Position numbers and translations under genes: made by a program. This document shows, piece by piece, positions 30,170 through 37,534 of a stretch of 64,000 nucleotides of DNA. Under the pieces are notes generated by a model that saw nothing but the letters and a program-made list of their open reading frames with translations, did not search any database and had not been told where the DNA came from. Source of the stretch: an uncultured Sulfitobacter sp. (GTDB lineage Bacteria; Pseudomonadota; Alphaproteobacteria; Rhodobacterales; Rhodobacteraceae); assembly GCF_947499945.1 (NCBI RefSeq), contig NZ_CANMQD010000001.1:310001-374000 (forward strand), given 5' to 3'. Numbering within the stretch: position 1 is the first letter of the stretch; every line of letters begins with the position of its first letter.

Positions 30170-31963
30170 TTAGTTGCTGCTGGTGAGCGTTATACCAGCG
30201 ACGCCTGCGGGTTCAATGGTTGGCCGCATCCCTAACAAAGGGGCCACACGGCGGATCATCTCGGCGGCTACAGGCACAGCCGTCCAACCCGCGGTGCGGC
30301 GCGGTTTGTCACCCGAGGTCATCACCGGCTCATCCAGTGTGACGATCAAAACATAGCGCGGGTTCTCCGCCGGAAACATAGAGGCAAAAGTGTTGATATT
30401 TTTGTCTTTATAATAACCACCACCCGCACGAAGCTTCTCGGAGGTGCCCGTCTTTCCTGCCACGAAATATCCCGGCACTTCCGCAAACGAGGCCGTACCA
30501 TCATCACCTGCAACCACATCACGCAACATCCGGCGCGCCGCGGCCGCCACTTCGGGACGCATCACGCGGTCACCCAATTTGGGGCCAGTTTGCTTGAGCA
30601 GGGTCGGCTTTACAACGCGGCCCCCGTTGGCAATCACGGCATAGCCTGCGGCCAGATGCATCGCCGTGGTCGAGATGCCGTGACCATAAGAGATCGTCAC
30701 CGCAGACAGGTCGGTGTACCGCGCAGGCACAAGCGGCGTGCTGCCCGATGCTTCGATAATCTCGAAGGGTGACTTCTCAAAAAGACCAAGTTTGCGCAGA
30801 AATTCCTGCTGGCGCTCTTTTCCGATCATCAGGGCCAAGCGGCCCGTGCCACGGTTCGAGGACTTTTCGATAATCTGGCTGACGCTTATTGTGCCGTAAT
30901 TCTTATTGCCAAATTCACCGATGCGGTGCCCGCCGACTTTCATCGGCCCTTTGGTGTCGATCAGCGTGTTTGCATTCACCAGACCGAGCTCCATCGCCTG
31001 AGCGGCGGCAAAAATCTTGAAGGTCGAGCCAAGCTCGTAGACGCCTTGAACCGAACGATTAAACAGCGGGCTGTCGGATGCATCGCCCTCTACAGCCGGG
31101 CGCGGGCGCTTATTTGGGTCAAAGCTGGGCAAGGACGCGACGCTAATCACTTCGCCTGTGTGAACGTCCATCAAGATGGACGTTGCCCCTTTGGCGTTCA
31201 TCATCTTCATCCCGCCCTCAAGCACCCGCTCGGAGGCCGCCTGAACAGACAGATCAAGGCTTAGCTCAAGTGGTTTGCCGGCATTGGCAGGGTCGCTGAG
31301 ATAGTCGTTAAAATACTTCTCCGCCCCTGCAACTCCTATCACCTCGGCGGCGCTCACTCCTTCACGACCAAAGCTGGACCCGCCCATGATATGCGCGGCA
31401 AGTTTGCCATTGGGATAAAGGCGCATATCACGCGGCGCAAAGAGCAGTCCCGGATCGCCGATGTCATGCACGGCCTGCATTTGCTCGGGGCTGATTTTCT
31501 TTTTCACCCATAGGAACTTACGCTTGCCGGTGAAATCCTTGATCAGACGTTTCTCATTCAGATCGGGAAAGATTTTTGCCAGCTTCTTGGCCGCTGCCTC
31601 GCGGTCAATCATATGAGGCGGCTGTGCATACAGCGCATGTGTGTCGAGGTTGGTTGCAAGGATGCGGCCATTGCGGTCCACGATATCCGCACGTGTATTG
31701 GCGATAACTGAGCCTGGTGCATGGGCGCGCGGCTCTACCGGATCGGAGACTGCCAAAAGCCCCATCCGCGCGCCCACAACGGCAAAGGCACAGAAGAAGC
31801 ACACCCCAAGGACCAAAAGTCGGCTTTCGGCGCGGCTGCGGTCTCGGTCGCGCATCTGCTCATGCCGCAGACGGCGGTTTTGACTCTCGATGGCGTCGGG
31901 GTTCTCCCCCTTGGCGCGGGCCTCAAGAATACGGGCAAGCGGGCGCAGGGGCGTGCGGATCAT
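30170..31963 (-). CDS. ftsI: Septal transpeptidase FtsI (penicillin-binding protein 3)
   Basis: The 597-residue bitopic class B penicillin-binding protein cross-links septal peptidoglycan with FtsW. A basic N-terminal tail of about 45 residues precedes one membrane helix (LLVLGVCFFCAFAVVGARMG). The pedestal domain is followed by the transpeptidase domain with the catalytic SxxK in ELGSTFKIFAA, the SxN motif in EKSSNRGTG and the KTG motif in VAGKTGTSEKL. It overlaps ftsL by four bases. Length is normal. Confidence 0.96.
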   Translation of the reverse strand: MIRTPLRPLARILEARAKGENPDAIESQNRRLRHEQMRDRDRSRAESRLLVLGVCFFCAFAVVGARMGLLAVSDPVEPRAHAPGSVIANTRADIVDRNGRILATNLDTHALYAQPPHMIDREAAAKKLAKIFPDLNEKRLIKDFTGKRKFLWVKKKISPEQMQAVHDIGDPGLLFAPRDMRLYPNGKLAAHIMGGSSFGREGVSAAEVIGVAGAEKYFNDYLSDPANAGKPLELSLDLSVQAASERVLEGGMKMMNAKGATSILMDVHTGEVISVASLPSFDPNKRPRPAVEGDASDSPLFNRSVQGVYELGSTFKIFAAAQAMELGLVNANTLIDTKGPMKVGGHRIGEFGNKNYGTISVSQIIEKSSNRGTGRLALMIGKERQQEFLRKLGLFEKSPFEIIEASGSTPLVPARYTDLSAVTISYGHGISTTAMHLAAGYAVIANGGRVVKPTLLKQTGPKLGDRVMRPEVAAAARRMLRDVVAGDDGTASFAEVPGYFVAGKTGTSEKLRAGGGYYKDKNINTFASMFPAENPRYVLIVTLDEPVMTSGDKPRRTAGWTAVPVAAEMIRRVAPLLGMRPTIEPAGVAGITLTSSN

Positions 31964-32310
31964 AGGTCATTCTCCGAATTCATCGTAGAGACATCAACGG
32001 GATTGGTGATCGGCAACAAGGGCGGCACGGGGTACTGCACCTCGTCCACTTGCCCGAATTGATCAGGATGCAACGGCAAAAGCTGCAACCGCTCAAAGTT
32101 CAACTCTGCCAGATCCCGCAGACGGTCGGGGCGGTTCTGGAAGGCCCACTCCGCGCGCAAAATCGCCAGCCGCGCATGGGTATCGCGGATTTCGGCATGC
32201 AATCTATCGGTCTGGTTCAGCACGGCTTGGGTCGCATAATTCTCGCGGTAAGCCCAAAAGGCCAGCCCGATCACACACAAGGAGGTCAATACATAAATCA
32301 CAGATCTCAT
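31960..32310 (-). CDS. ftsL: Cell division protein FtsL
   Basis: The 116-residue product is a small bitopic divisome protein. One transmembrane helix begins almost at the N terminus ([20 protein letters not shown]), followed by a periplasmic coiled-coil segment (about 28-75, heptads around [19 protein letters not shown]) and a short tail. It overlaps rsmH at one end and ftsI at the other by four bases. Sequence conservation is low in this family; the assignment rests on size, topology and position between rsmH and ftsI. Confidence 0.9.
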   Translation of the reverse strand: MRSVIYVLTSLCVIGLAFWAYRENYATQAVLNQTDRLHAEIRDTHARLAILRAEWAFQNRPDRLRDLAELNFERLQLLPLHPDQFGQVDEVQYPVPPLLPITNPVDVSTMNSENDL

Positions 32311-33290
32311 TGTTTCTTTTCCCTCATCATGGGCATGCCAATGGCCTTTGCCTCAATCGTTCCGGCAGGTGCATCCGTGCGGGTCGCGACCCGCAGTTTG
32401 GCACTGCGCGAACGCGGATTATCTTCCAACTCTTGATCGTCTGGCCCGATGGCCTTGCGCGATTTGATGGTAAACTGTGGTGCGTCCCGCTCGACCTCGG
32501 GGGCGAAACGGTTGGCATTACCCCCTGCCCCTGCACGCGCGGTGAGGAAGCGTTTGACCATTCGGTCCTCGACAGAATGGAACGTCACAACCGCGAGCTG
32601 ACCGCCCGGTTTCAGCGCACGCTCGGCGGCCATAAGACCCTCCCACAGCTCGCCGTATTCGTTGTTAACGGCAATGCGCAGCGCTTGGAACGTGCGTGTG
32701 GCGGGATGGCTCTGGCCCGGCTTGGCCCGGGGCAAACAGCTCTCGACCAGCCGCGACAACTTGGAGGTCCGCACAATCGGGGCCTCTTCTCGCGCGCGCA
32801 CCAGCAGGTTGGCGATGCGGCGGCTGGCGCGTTCTTCGCCGTAAAGGAAGATGATGTTGGCCAGTTCTTCCTCAGATGCCTCATTCACCAGATCAGCAGC
32901 AGAAGGGCCGTCTTGGGACATGCGCATGTCCAGCGGACCGTCGCGCATAAACGAAAAGCCGCGCTCGGCCAGATCAAGCTGCATGGAGGAGACGCCAAGA
33001 TCGAGGACAATGCCATCCAGCTGTTGGCCGTATTCATCCATCTTGGAGAAAACGCCGCGTTGCATAATGATGCGCTCGCCGTACTCTCCTGCCCATGGCT
33101 TTGCCATCTCATGCGCCATCGGGTCACGGTCTACCGCGATCACACTTTCCGCACCTGCATCAAGCAAGCCGCGCGTATAACCGCCAGCCCCGAACGTACC
33201 GTCAAGCCAGCGACCGGACACAGGAGCAACCGCCGCCAAAAGCGGACGCAACAAAACGGGGATATGGGGGGAGGTCTCGGTGGCAGCCAT
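32307..33290 (-). CDS. rsmH: 16S rRNA (cytosine-1402-N4) methyltransferase RsmH
   Basis: The 327-residue S-adenosylmethionine-dependent enzyme (formerly MraW) methylates C1402 of 16S rRNA. SAM-binding segments include [17 protein letters not shown] and [13 protein letters not shown]; the typical C-terminal [16 protein letters not shown] and the nearby [13 protein letters not shown] ending (here [12 protein letters not shown]) are present. It lies six bases after mraZ. Length and position are those of the dcw cluster. Confidence 0.97.
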   Translation of the reverse strand: MAATETSPHIPVLLRPLLAAVAPVSGRWLDGTFGAGGYTRGLLDAGAESVIAVDRDPMAHEMAKPWAGEYGERIIMQRGVFSKMDEYGQQLDGIVLDLGVSSMQLDLAERGFSFMRDGPLDMRMSQDGPSAADLVNEASEEELANIIFLYGEERASRRIANLLVRAREEAPIVRTSKLSRLVESCLPRAKPGQSHPATRTFQALRIAVNNEYGELWEGLMAAERALKPGGQLAVVTFHSVEDRMVKRFLTARAGAGGNANRFAPEVERDAPQFTIKSRKAIGPDDQELEDNPRSRSAKLRVATRTDAPAGTIEAKAIGMPMMREKKQ

Positions 33291-33296
33291 AACCTG

Positions 33297-33800
33297 TTAC
33301 GCTCCCGGCGTTCCGTCCAGGAACTCCATCGGATCGAAGTCCTCTGGTAGCTCGTCAAGCCATGCTTCCTGCTTGGCACGCTCTTGGGTGTCGTATGTCT
33401 CGGGGTTCCAGATCTGGAAAGTGTCGCCCATCCCGATAAAGAAGGCCTCTTTGTCCAGATCAATTTTGCCGCGCAGCTTGGCGGGAAGCACCAAACGTCC
33501 TGTTTCATCGACAGTCGTTGGAAAAGACTGCCCATGAAACAGGGCTTGGAGCATCTTACGCTGCATGGAACCACGCGGGAGGGCGTCAATCTTGGCGTCA
33601 ACCTCTTCAATAGCGGCCATGGTGTAGCATTCAAGGTATGCACGACGATGATCGCCGTAAACAATCACAAGCTCAGGGGCCTCACCAGATTTCCAGTTGG
33701 GGTCAGAGGCCTCCAACACGCGCCGAAAAGAGGCGGGTATAGATACCCTCCCCTTCGTGTCGACCTTGTGTTGGCTTTCGCCTCTGAACCTTCGGCTCAC
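33297..33800 (-). CDS. mraZ: Transcriptional regulator MraZ
   Basis: The 167-residue product contains two SpoVT-AbrB-type DNA-binding repeats (about 1-75 and 80-150); the conserved segments KGRVSIPASFRRVL and DETGRLVLPAKLRGKID are the family hallmarks. MraZ forms a ring that binds TGGGN repeats upstream of its own gene and represses the dcw operon. It starts at GTG behind AAAGGGACA. Three canonical box pairs lie 325-670 bases upstream, so autoregulation is probable. It is slightly longer than E. coli MraZ. Confidence 0.96.
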   Translation of the reverse strand: MSRRFRGESQHKVDTKGRVSIPASFRRVLEASDPNWKSGEAPELVIVYGDHRRAYLECYTMAAIEEVDAKIDALPRGSMQRKMLQALFHGQSFPTTVDETGRLVLPAKLRGKIDLDKEAFFIGMGDTFQIWNPETYDTQERAKQEAWLDELPEDFDPMEFLDGTPGA

Positions 33801-33889
33801 TGTCTTGTCCCTTTAATGCGCGTCTTGCGCCTTGTCGTCCTGCCTGCGCACTCTTTGGTGCAAATCGGGGCTCCTACGTTCGCGGGAGC

Positions 33890-34110
33890 TAAAAATAAAA
33901 AGGGCGGATTGATCTGCTGCCACTGATCAACCCGCCGCTTTATTCCCACCTTGGTGGGGAAGTCCGACTGCGCGCGCCACCTGGGGGGATGTCTGCTCGC
34001 CCGCGCGCCGGATCTCTTGGTCTGATGAAAGCGAAGGCCTGTATGAAACCTGCTAGAGTTTATTTTTGTGTGGGGTCGTTTGGTGCCCCGTAGTCTCGTT
34101 CTCATCCGAT
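33890..34110 (-). ncRNA. UpsM-like 5'UTR-derived small RNA of the dcw operon
   Basis: The leader of mraZ ends about 90 bases before the start codon in a textbook terminator: a 12-bp stem with one mismatch (33903-33914 with 33925-33936) followed on the minus strand by CTTTTTATTTTTA. Upstream are further hairpins: CCCACC/GGTGGG at 33945-33958, a long GC-rich stem built on GGCGCGCG and CGCGCGC between about 33971 and 34012, and GGGG/CCCC near 34068-34086. In Rhodobacter sphaeroides the mraZ leader gives an abundant sRNA of about 200 nt, UpsM, by partial termination at exactly this place. The same position, length and structure suggest a homologue. The 5' end is estimated, not seen. Confidence 0.7.
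33900..33937 (-). terminator. Intrinsic terminator/attenuator in the mraZ leader
   Basis: GGCGGGTTGATC pairs with GATCAATCCGCC around a ten-base loop, followed by a T-rich tract. Because the dcw genes follow without another obvious promoter, it probably works as an incomplete terminator that both releases the leader sRNA and sets how much polymerase enters the operon. Confidence 0.88.
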
Positions 34111-34125
34111 GAATAAGGGATACGA

Positions 34126-34140
34126 TGGGAAATCATGGGC
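34126..34140 (+). promoter_or_regulatory. MraZ box pair 1 (TGGGN-N5-TGGGN)
   Basis: TGGGA (34126-34130) and TGGGC (34136-34140) are separated by exactly five bases, the spacing MraZ requires. The pair lies just upstream of the presumed start of the dcw leader RNA but in the orientation opposite to the operon. Confidence 0.7.
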
Positions 34141-34166
34141 GTCTACAATTAATTTAAACTTTAGAC
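34141..34166. repeat. Inverted repeat GTCTA-N16-TAGAC
   Basis: GTCTA and TAGAC flank a 16-base AT-rich core containing TTAATTTAAA, directly next to MraZ box pair 1. It may be an operator for another regulator or chance in AT-rich DNA. Confidence 0.35.
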
Positions 34167-34295
34167 ACTGTATGTTGTTTTCTGCAGGTTTAAAAAACAA
34201 CATTTAGCGGTCATTTCAGTCAATCTGATAGCACAAATTGTGAAGGAAGGACCAACGACAACTAGATATAGACAAACTCAACTCGGGCAAAATTT

Positions 34296-34310
34296 TCCCA
34301 CAATTTCCCA
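34296..34310 (-). promoter_or_regulatory. MraZ box pair 2 (TGGGN-N5-TGGGN)
   Basis: On the minus strand TGGGA-AATTG-TGGGA reads in the direction of the operon, again with the exact five-base spacer, about 500 bases before mraZ. Confidence 0.75.
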
Positions 34311-34330
34311 GAAAACTTTCACTCACTGAC

Positions 34331-34339
34331 TTATCCACA
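34331..34339 (+). promoter_or_regulatory. Perfect DnaA box (TTATCCACA)
   Basis: The consensus high-affinity DnaA 9-mer occurs once between MraZ pairs 2 and 3, with a one-mismatch copy (TAATCCACA, minus strand) at 34536-34544. A link between the replication initiator and division-gene transcription is possible; a single box does not make an origin. Confidence 0.6.
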
Positions 34340-34452
34340 AGAAATATTCCCCCTTTGTTCCCTTGTAAATACAAATTCCGATCCCGAATCGCACCTGCTT
34401 ATGTCAAATCACTACCTTTGAGGTACTCGCCCTTTTTCTAGAAACTCTAATT

Positions 34453-34467
34453 TCCCATCTTTTCCCA
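34453..34467 (-). promoter_or_regulatory. MraZ box pair 3 (TGGGN-N5-TGGGN)
   Basis: On the minus strand TGGGA-AAAGA-TGGGA has the canonical spacing and points toward the operon, about 655 bases before mraZ and 130 bases before the divergent membrane-protein gene. It could therefore affect either transcript. Confidence 0.7.
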
Positions 34468-34504
34468 TAGAAGATGCTGAAAAACGCGAGGTGGCCTATT
34501 TACA

Positions 34505-34528
34505 CCACCCTCACCGACCTTAGGGTGG
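34505..34528. repeat. Inverted repeat CCACCCT-N10-AGGGTGG
   Basis: A perfect 7-bp inverted repeat with a ten-base spacer lies 70 bases before the start of the rightward membrane-protein gene. No T-run follows, so an operator or leader hairpin is more likely than a terminator. Confidence 0.4.
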
Positions 34529-34596
34529 ATCATCTTGTGGATTAGGCCCTCACCCGTCACACAAAGAAACATGCACTCGTTGACAGGTTTCCAAAT

Positions 34597-35355
34597 ATGA
34601 CCGCCCTCAGCCTCTTGCGACATGCGCTTGAATTACTCACCCACCATCCCTTGAAAACACTCAGGGTGATTAGCCCTGCCGTAGCACTCATGATCGGTGT
34701 GAGCATTATTGCAGTGCTGACGACACCAGAAATCTCGCTGGGCGTCGCGGGTGATGATGCCCCGATGAGTGTGCCAACAAACTGGCTCTTGCTGGCGGGC
34801 ATGACATTTAGCTACGCGATGATGGCGATCCTTTGGCACCGGCATACGCTTGGCGGTGCTGGTATATCGCACCCGATCTCCATTCCGCTGATCCTGAGTT
34901 ATCTTTTGCGTGTCGCACAACTGACATTGATTCAGCTGTCGGTCAGCCTTGCACTGATCATACCTCTCATAATTTCGAGCCAGAACAGCGCTAGCGACGG
35001 CCCTGCATTCCATTCTGTGATGCTTACAACCTTCGCCACCCAGCTGTTGCTGGTCTGGTTATCACTCAGGCTAAGTCTGATACTCCCCGCAGCAGCGATC
35101 GGCCAGCCGATCAAACTGATGATGAGCTGGAAGCACACGCAACTGCTGAACCATCCCTTGTGGCGCATTGCAGCACTGCTTGCCCTGATCAATACTGGCC
35201 TGACAGGATTGGCAGGCTTATTCGACCTGAAGGCGACCTATCACTTGATGGTCTTTGAGCTGCCTATCTATATCTTTGAAGGTCTGCTCATTTTCAGCAT
35301 CCTCACCACGCTCTATAAACTACAGGTTCAAAAACTTCCGATTGACGGCACCTAG
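34597..35355 (+). CDS. Polytopic membrane protein of unknown function (252 aa)
   Basis: The product has about six hydrophobic segments: near residues 20-42, 68-86, 100-128, 140-172, 185-212 and 220-242. It lacks charged catalytic motifs. The layout (paired long helices with KLMMSWKHTQLL between them) resembles the YIP1-like or DUF-type multi-helix proteins often found near envelope genes, but I do not recognise a family with confidence. It is divergent from mraZ across a 796-base regulatory region and convergent with mrp, whose stop overlaps it by four bases. Confidence 0.7.
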   Translation: MTALSLLRHALELLTHHPLKTLRVISPAVALMIGVSIIAVLTTPEISLGVAGDDAPMSVPTNWLLLAGMTFSYAMMAILWHRHTLGGAGISHPISIPLILSYLLRVAQLTLIQLSVSLALIIPLIISSQNSASDGPAFHSVMLTTFATQLLLVWLSLRLSLILPAAAIGQPIKLMMSWKHTQLLNHPLWRIAALLALINTGLTGLAGLFDLKATYHLMVFELPIYIFEGLLIFSILTTLYKLQVQKLPIDGT

Positions 35356-36425
35356 GCCATGCCACCCTTTATGAGCCCTTCGGCAAGACGCGCATAGGAT
35401 TGCGCCATAGGTCCATCCCCGATGGCAACGGGCGTGCCATTATCCCCAGCAAGCCGTGTTTCAAGATCAATCGGCAAAGTTCCCAAAAGCGGCACACCCA
35501 TAGACTGCGCCTCAGCAGCGACACCGCCCTGCCCAAATATCTCGTGCTCGGCGCCGCAGTCCGGACAGACGAACATCGACATGTTTTCAATCAGGCCTAG
35601 AACGGGCGTTTTGAGCTTTGCGAACATGTCCAGCGCCTTGCGGGCATCAATCAGGGCAACATCCTGCGGGGTGCTGACGACAATGGCTCCTGTCAGCTCG
35701 GACTTGGTGCATAGTGTCAGCTGCACATCGCCTGTGCCGGGCGGCAGATCAACCAGCAGAACATCCAGCTCGCCCCACTCTACCTGTCCCAACATCTGCT
35801 GCAACGCGCCCATAAGCATTGGGCCTCGCCAGATCGTCGCCTTCCCCTCCTCCATCATGAACCCGATGGACATCAACGTGACGCCATGGGCCTTCAAAGG
35901 AATAATGGTTTTGCCATCAGGACTGGCAGGGCGCTTGTTCACGCCCATCATACGCGGAATGCTGGGACCATAGATATCGGCATCCAACAGACCGACCTTG
36001 CGCCCCTGCTTGGCTAGCGCCACAGCGAGGTTCGTGCTCACAGTGGACTTGCCGACACCACCCTTGCCTGAGCCGATAGCGATAATGCGCTGTACGCCAC
36101 TCGGCTTGGTTGGGCCGTCTTGCGGCTTTGGGTGGCCACCAATCTTCAGGCTGGGCGGCGCAGCAGGCTTGGCCGCAGGACCGTGCGCCGTTAGGGCCAC
36201 TGTAGCCTGTGTCACATCAGGCAAGTCCTTGACGATCTTCTCTGCCGCATCGCGCAATGGACCCATCGCTTTGGCAACCTCGGCACTAGGCGCCTCTATA
36301 ACAAAGCGCACCACGCTCCCCTCAACGGTGAGGGCGCGCACCAGATCATGAGCGATTAAGCTGCGCCCGTCCGGCAAATTAATCCGCTCAAGTGCGGCAA
36401 TCACATCATCTTTGGTCAGGGCCAT
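35352..36425 (-). CDS. mrp: Iron-sulfur cluster carrier Mrp (ApbC/NBP35 P-loop ATPase)
   Basis: The 357-residue product has an N-terminal MIP18/DUF59-like domain (about 1-85) and a ParA-type ATPase domain. The deviant Walker A GSGKGGVGKSTVSTNL and the CxxC of MFVCPDCGAEHEIFG, which binds the iron-sulfur cluster as a dimer, are clear. It should deliver Fe-S clusters to apoproteins in the cytoplasm. The start at 36425 follows AATAGGAGAAGCACC; the open frame continues far upstream without an initiation signal. It is divergent from the hairpin RNA locus. Confidence 0.95.
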   Translation of the reverse strand: MALTKDDVIAALERINLPDGRSLIAHDLVRALTVEGSVVRFVIEAPSAEVAKAMGPLRDAAEKIVKDLPDVTQATVALTAHGPAAKPAAPPSLKIGGHPKPQDGPTKPSGVQRIIAIGSGKGGVGKSTVSTNLAVALAKQGRKVGLLDADIYGPSIPRMMGVNKRPASPDGKTIIPLKAHGVTLMSIGFMMEEGKATIWRGPMLMGALQQMLGQVEWGELDVLLVDLPPGTGDVQLTLCTKSELTGAIVVSTPQDVALIDARKALDMFAKLKTPVLGLIENMSMFVCPDCGAEHEIFGQGGVAAEAQSMGVPLLGTLPIDLETRLAGDNGTPVAIGDGPMAQSYARLAEGLIKGGMA

Positions 36426-36623
36426 GGTGCTTCTCCTATTGCTCTGGTCTGACATCGCAGATTGAGCAAAAACCACAAGACCGCAGCGCTGCGTTATATT
36501 AACGCCCAGAGGGAAGGCGCCGCGGCCTAAAAATAGGGCAGAGATACTTATGCACATGCTGCATGGCAGAAATGCAAAAGAAATCGTTGTGCAAGTGCAG
36601 CAAAAATTGCTATCTCTAATCTC

Positions 36624-36740
36624 GAAAACAATCCTCCCGATGGTTTTCTTAAATACCGAAAGGACCTTCACCTCCTCCCGAAGGCCCCCTTTCATCTTTA
36701 GGCGGCGATATCTCCTCCCAGATATCGTCGCCCTTTTTTT
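36624..36740 (+). ncRNA. Stand-alone array of three CCUCCC-loop hairpins (cuckoo/CcsR-like RNA)
   Basis: Three consecutive stem-loops each expose CTCCC or CCTCCC: 36624-36648 (GAAAAC...GTTTTC with an inner ATC/GAT), 36665-36684 (CCTTC...GAAGG, loop ACCTCCTCCC), and 36701-36732, a 13-bp stem closing CCTCCC and followed by seven T, so the last one is also the terminator. In alphaproteobacteria hairpins with anti-Shine-Dalgarno CCUCCUCCC loops form the 'cuckoo' family, including CcsR1-4 of R. sphaeroides. No DUF1127 gene lies upstream of this array; its promoter must lie between mrp and about 36600. Exact 5' end unknown. Confidence 0.75.
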
Positions 36741-36935
36741 GCCTTCTCCCCAGCGCCGCCATGCTCACAGTTTCGTGAGGCACTCTTGAATTATTATGAA
36801 TGATTAACAGTACCTTGCCGTAGCGTCGCATATGCAGAAACCGCATAGCTGCATTGCAGCATTACTTCTTGTCTGCCCATCGATAATCCCTATTTATCGT
36901 TCACAACAAGAAGCAGATGATATGAAAGAGTTAAC

Positions 36936-37154
36936 ATGACATACTTCACAGACACAAACGCAACAGCATCCACACAGCCTAGCCGCATCGCAGCATTTTT
37001 TGACGCAATCGCGCTCAAAATGCGCCAGCGCAAGGCATACCGCCAGACGTACAACGAGCTGTGCACAATGACTGCACGTGATCTGGCTGACCTCGGCATG
37101 AGCCGCGCAGACTTCCGCCGCATGTCCACAGAAGCGGCTGAACTGGTCCGCTAA
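36936..37154 (+). CDS. DUF1127 protein (CcaF1-like)
   Basis: The 72-residue product ends with the DUF1127 pattern (YNELCTMTARDLADLGMSRA, then DFRRM), a basic amphipathic helix pair found in small alphaproteobacterial RNA-associated proteins. In R. sphaeroides the homologous gene (RSP_6037, CcaF1) is co-transcribed with the sRNAs CcsR1-4, induced by stress sigma factors RpoHI/RpoHII, and its product affects maturation of those RNAs. Here four matching hairpins follow the stop codon, so the same arrangement is present. CTTG followed by CCTATTTA in 36865-36900 could be an RpoH-type promoter, with low certainty. Confidence 0.9.
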   Translation: MTYFTDTNATASTQPSRIAAFFDAIALKMRQRKAYRQTYNELCTMTARDLADLGMSRADFRRMSTEAAELVR

Positions 37155-37165
37155 ACCCGAATTCC

Positions 37166-37328
37166 CTGCGGTTCGGTCCTCCCACTGGACCGCAGGCGAA
37201 TATACAGCGCGGCAGAGTCTCGCCTCCCCGATGACCCCACGCTGTAAAAGCTGCGTCTCTCGTTCCTCCCGATTGAGGGATGCACTTTATAAGACGGCGT
37301 CCCCGCCTCCCCGGGGGCGCCGTTTTAC
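37166..37328 (+). ncRNA. CcsR1-4-like sRNA array downstream of the DUF1127 gene
   Basis: Four successive hairpins carry CCTCC(C) in the loop: 37166-37195 (CTGCGGT/ACCGCAG), 37204-37245 (ACAGCG/CGCTGT), 37252-37284 (ten-pair stem TGCGTCTCTC/GAGGGATGCA) and 37294-37323 (ACGGCG/CGCCGT with inner CCCC/GGGG), the last followed by TTTTA and so serving as terminator. Number, spacing and position directly after a DUF1127 gene match ccaF1-CcsR1-4 of R. sphaeroides, in which the RNAs are cut from the common transcript and act in stress and C1 metabolism. Target pairing in this organism is not known. Confidence 0.85.
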
Positions 37329-37534
37329 TTTACCGCTACCGCTTCAAGCAGATCACCCGGCTGGCATTCCAGGACATCACAGATGCGCGCAAGGGTCTCG
37401 AAACGCACGCCTTTGACTTTACCTGACTTCAGCAAGCTCAGGTTCTGTTCCGTAATGCCGATCGCCTCAGCCAGATCCTTGCCCTTCATCTTGCGCTGCG
37501 CGAGGACCACATCGAGCCTGACAACGATTTCCAT
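37325..37534 (-). CDS. XRE-family helix-turn-helix regulator (YozG-like)
   Basis: The 69-residue protein is a single Cro/C1-type HTH domain: VRLDVVLAQRKMKGKDLAEA leads into GITEQNLSLLKSGKVKGVRF and ends LARICDVLECQPGDLLE. The start at 37534 overlaps the stop of the upstream DUF2975 gene by one base (TGATG), so the two are coupled. Pairs of a DUF2975 membrane protein with such a regulator occur in many bacteria (YoaS/YozG in Bacillus). The stop codon at 37325 touches the terminator tail of the convergent sRNA array. Confidence 0.85.
   Translation of the reverse strand: MEIVVRLDVVLAQRKMKGKDLAEAIGITEQNLSLLKSGKVKGVRFETLARICDVLECQPGDLLEAVAVK

Noticed and set aside
32310-33350. Plus-strand open frame (346 codons) opposite rsmH
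   Set aside because: Antisense shadow of a conserved gene with no initiation signal.
33890-34110. RNase P RNA (rnpB) as identity of the structured RNA before mraZ
   Set aside because: The stretch GGGGAAGTCCGAC superficially recalls the conserved GAGGAAAGTCCGG core, but it lies on the strand opposite to the terminator, the RNA would be far too short, and the other universal rnpB blocks are missing.
34121-34596. Replication origin upstream of mraZ
   Set aside because: Only one perfect and one imperfect DnaA box are present, with no cluster of boxes, no DNA-unwinding element and no origin-linked genes such as dnaA, parA or hemE nearby.
36550-36789. Plus-strand 79-codon ORF over the first hairpin array
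   Set aside because: It runs through all three hairpins and the terminator T-run, has no DUF1127 similarity and no good ribosome-binding site; the RNA structures explain the region better.
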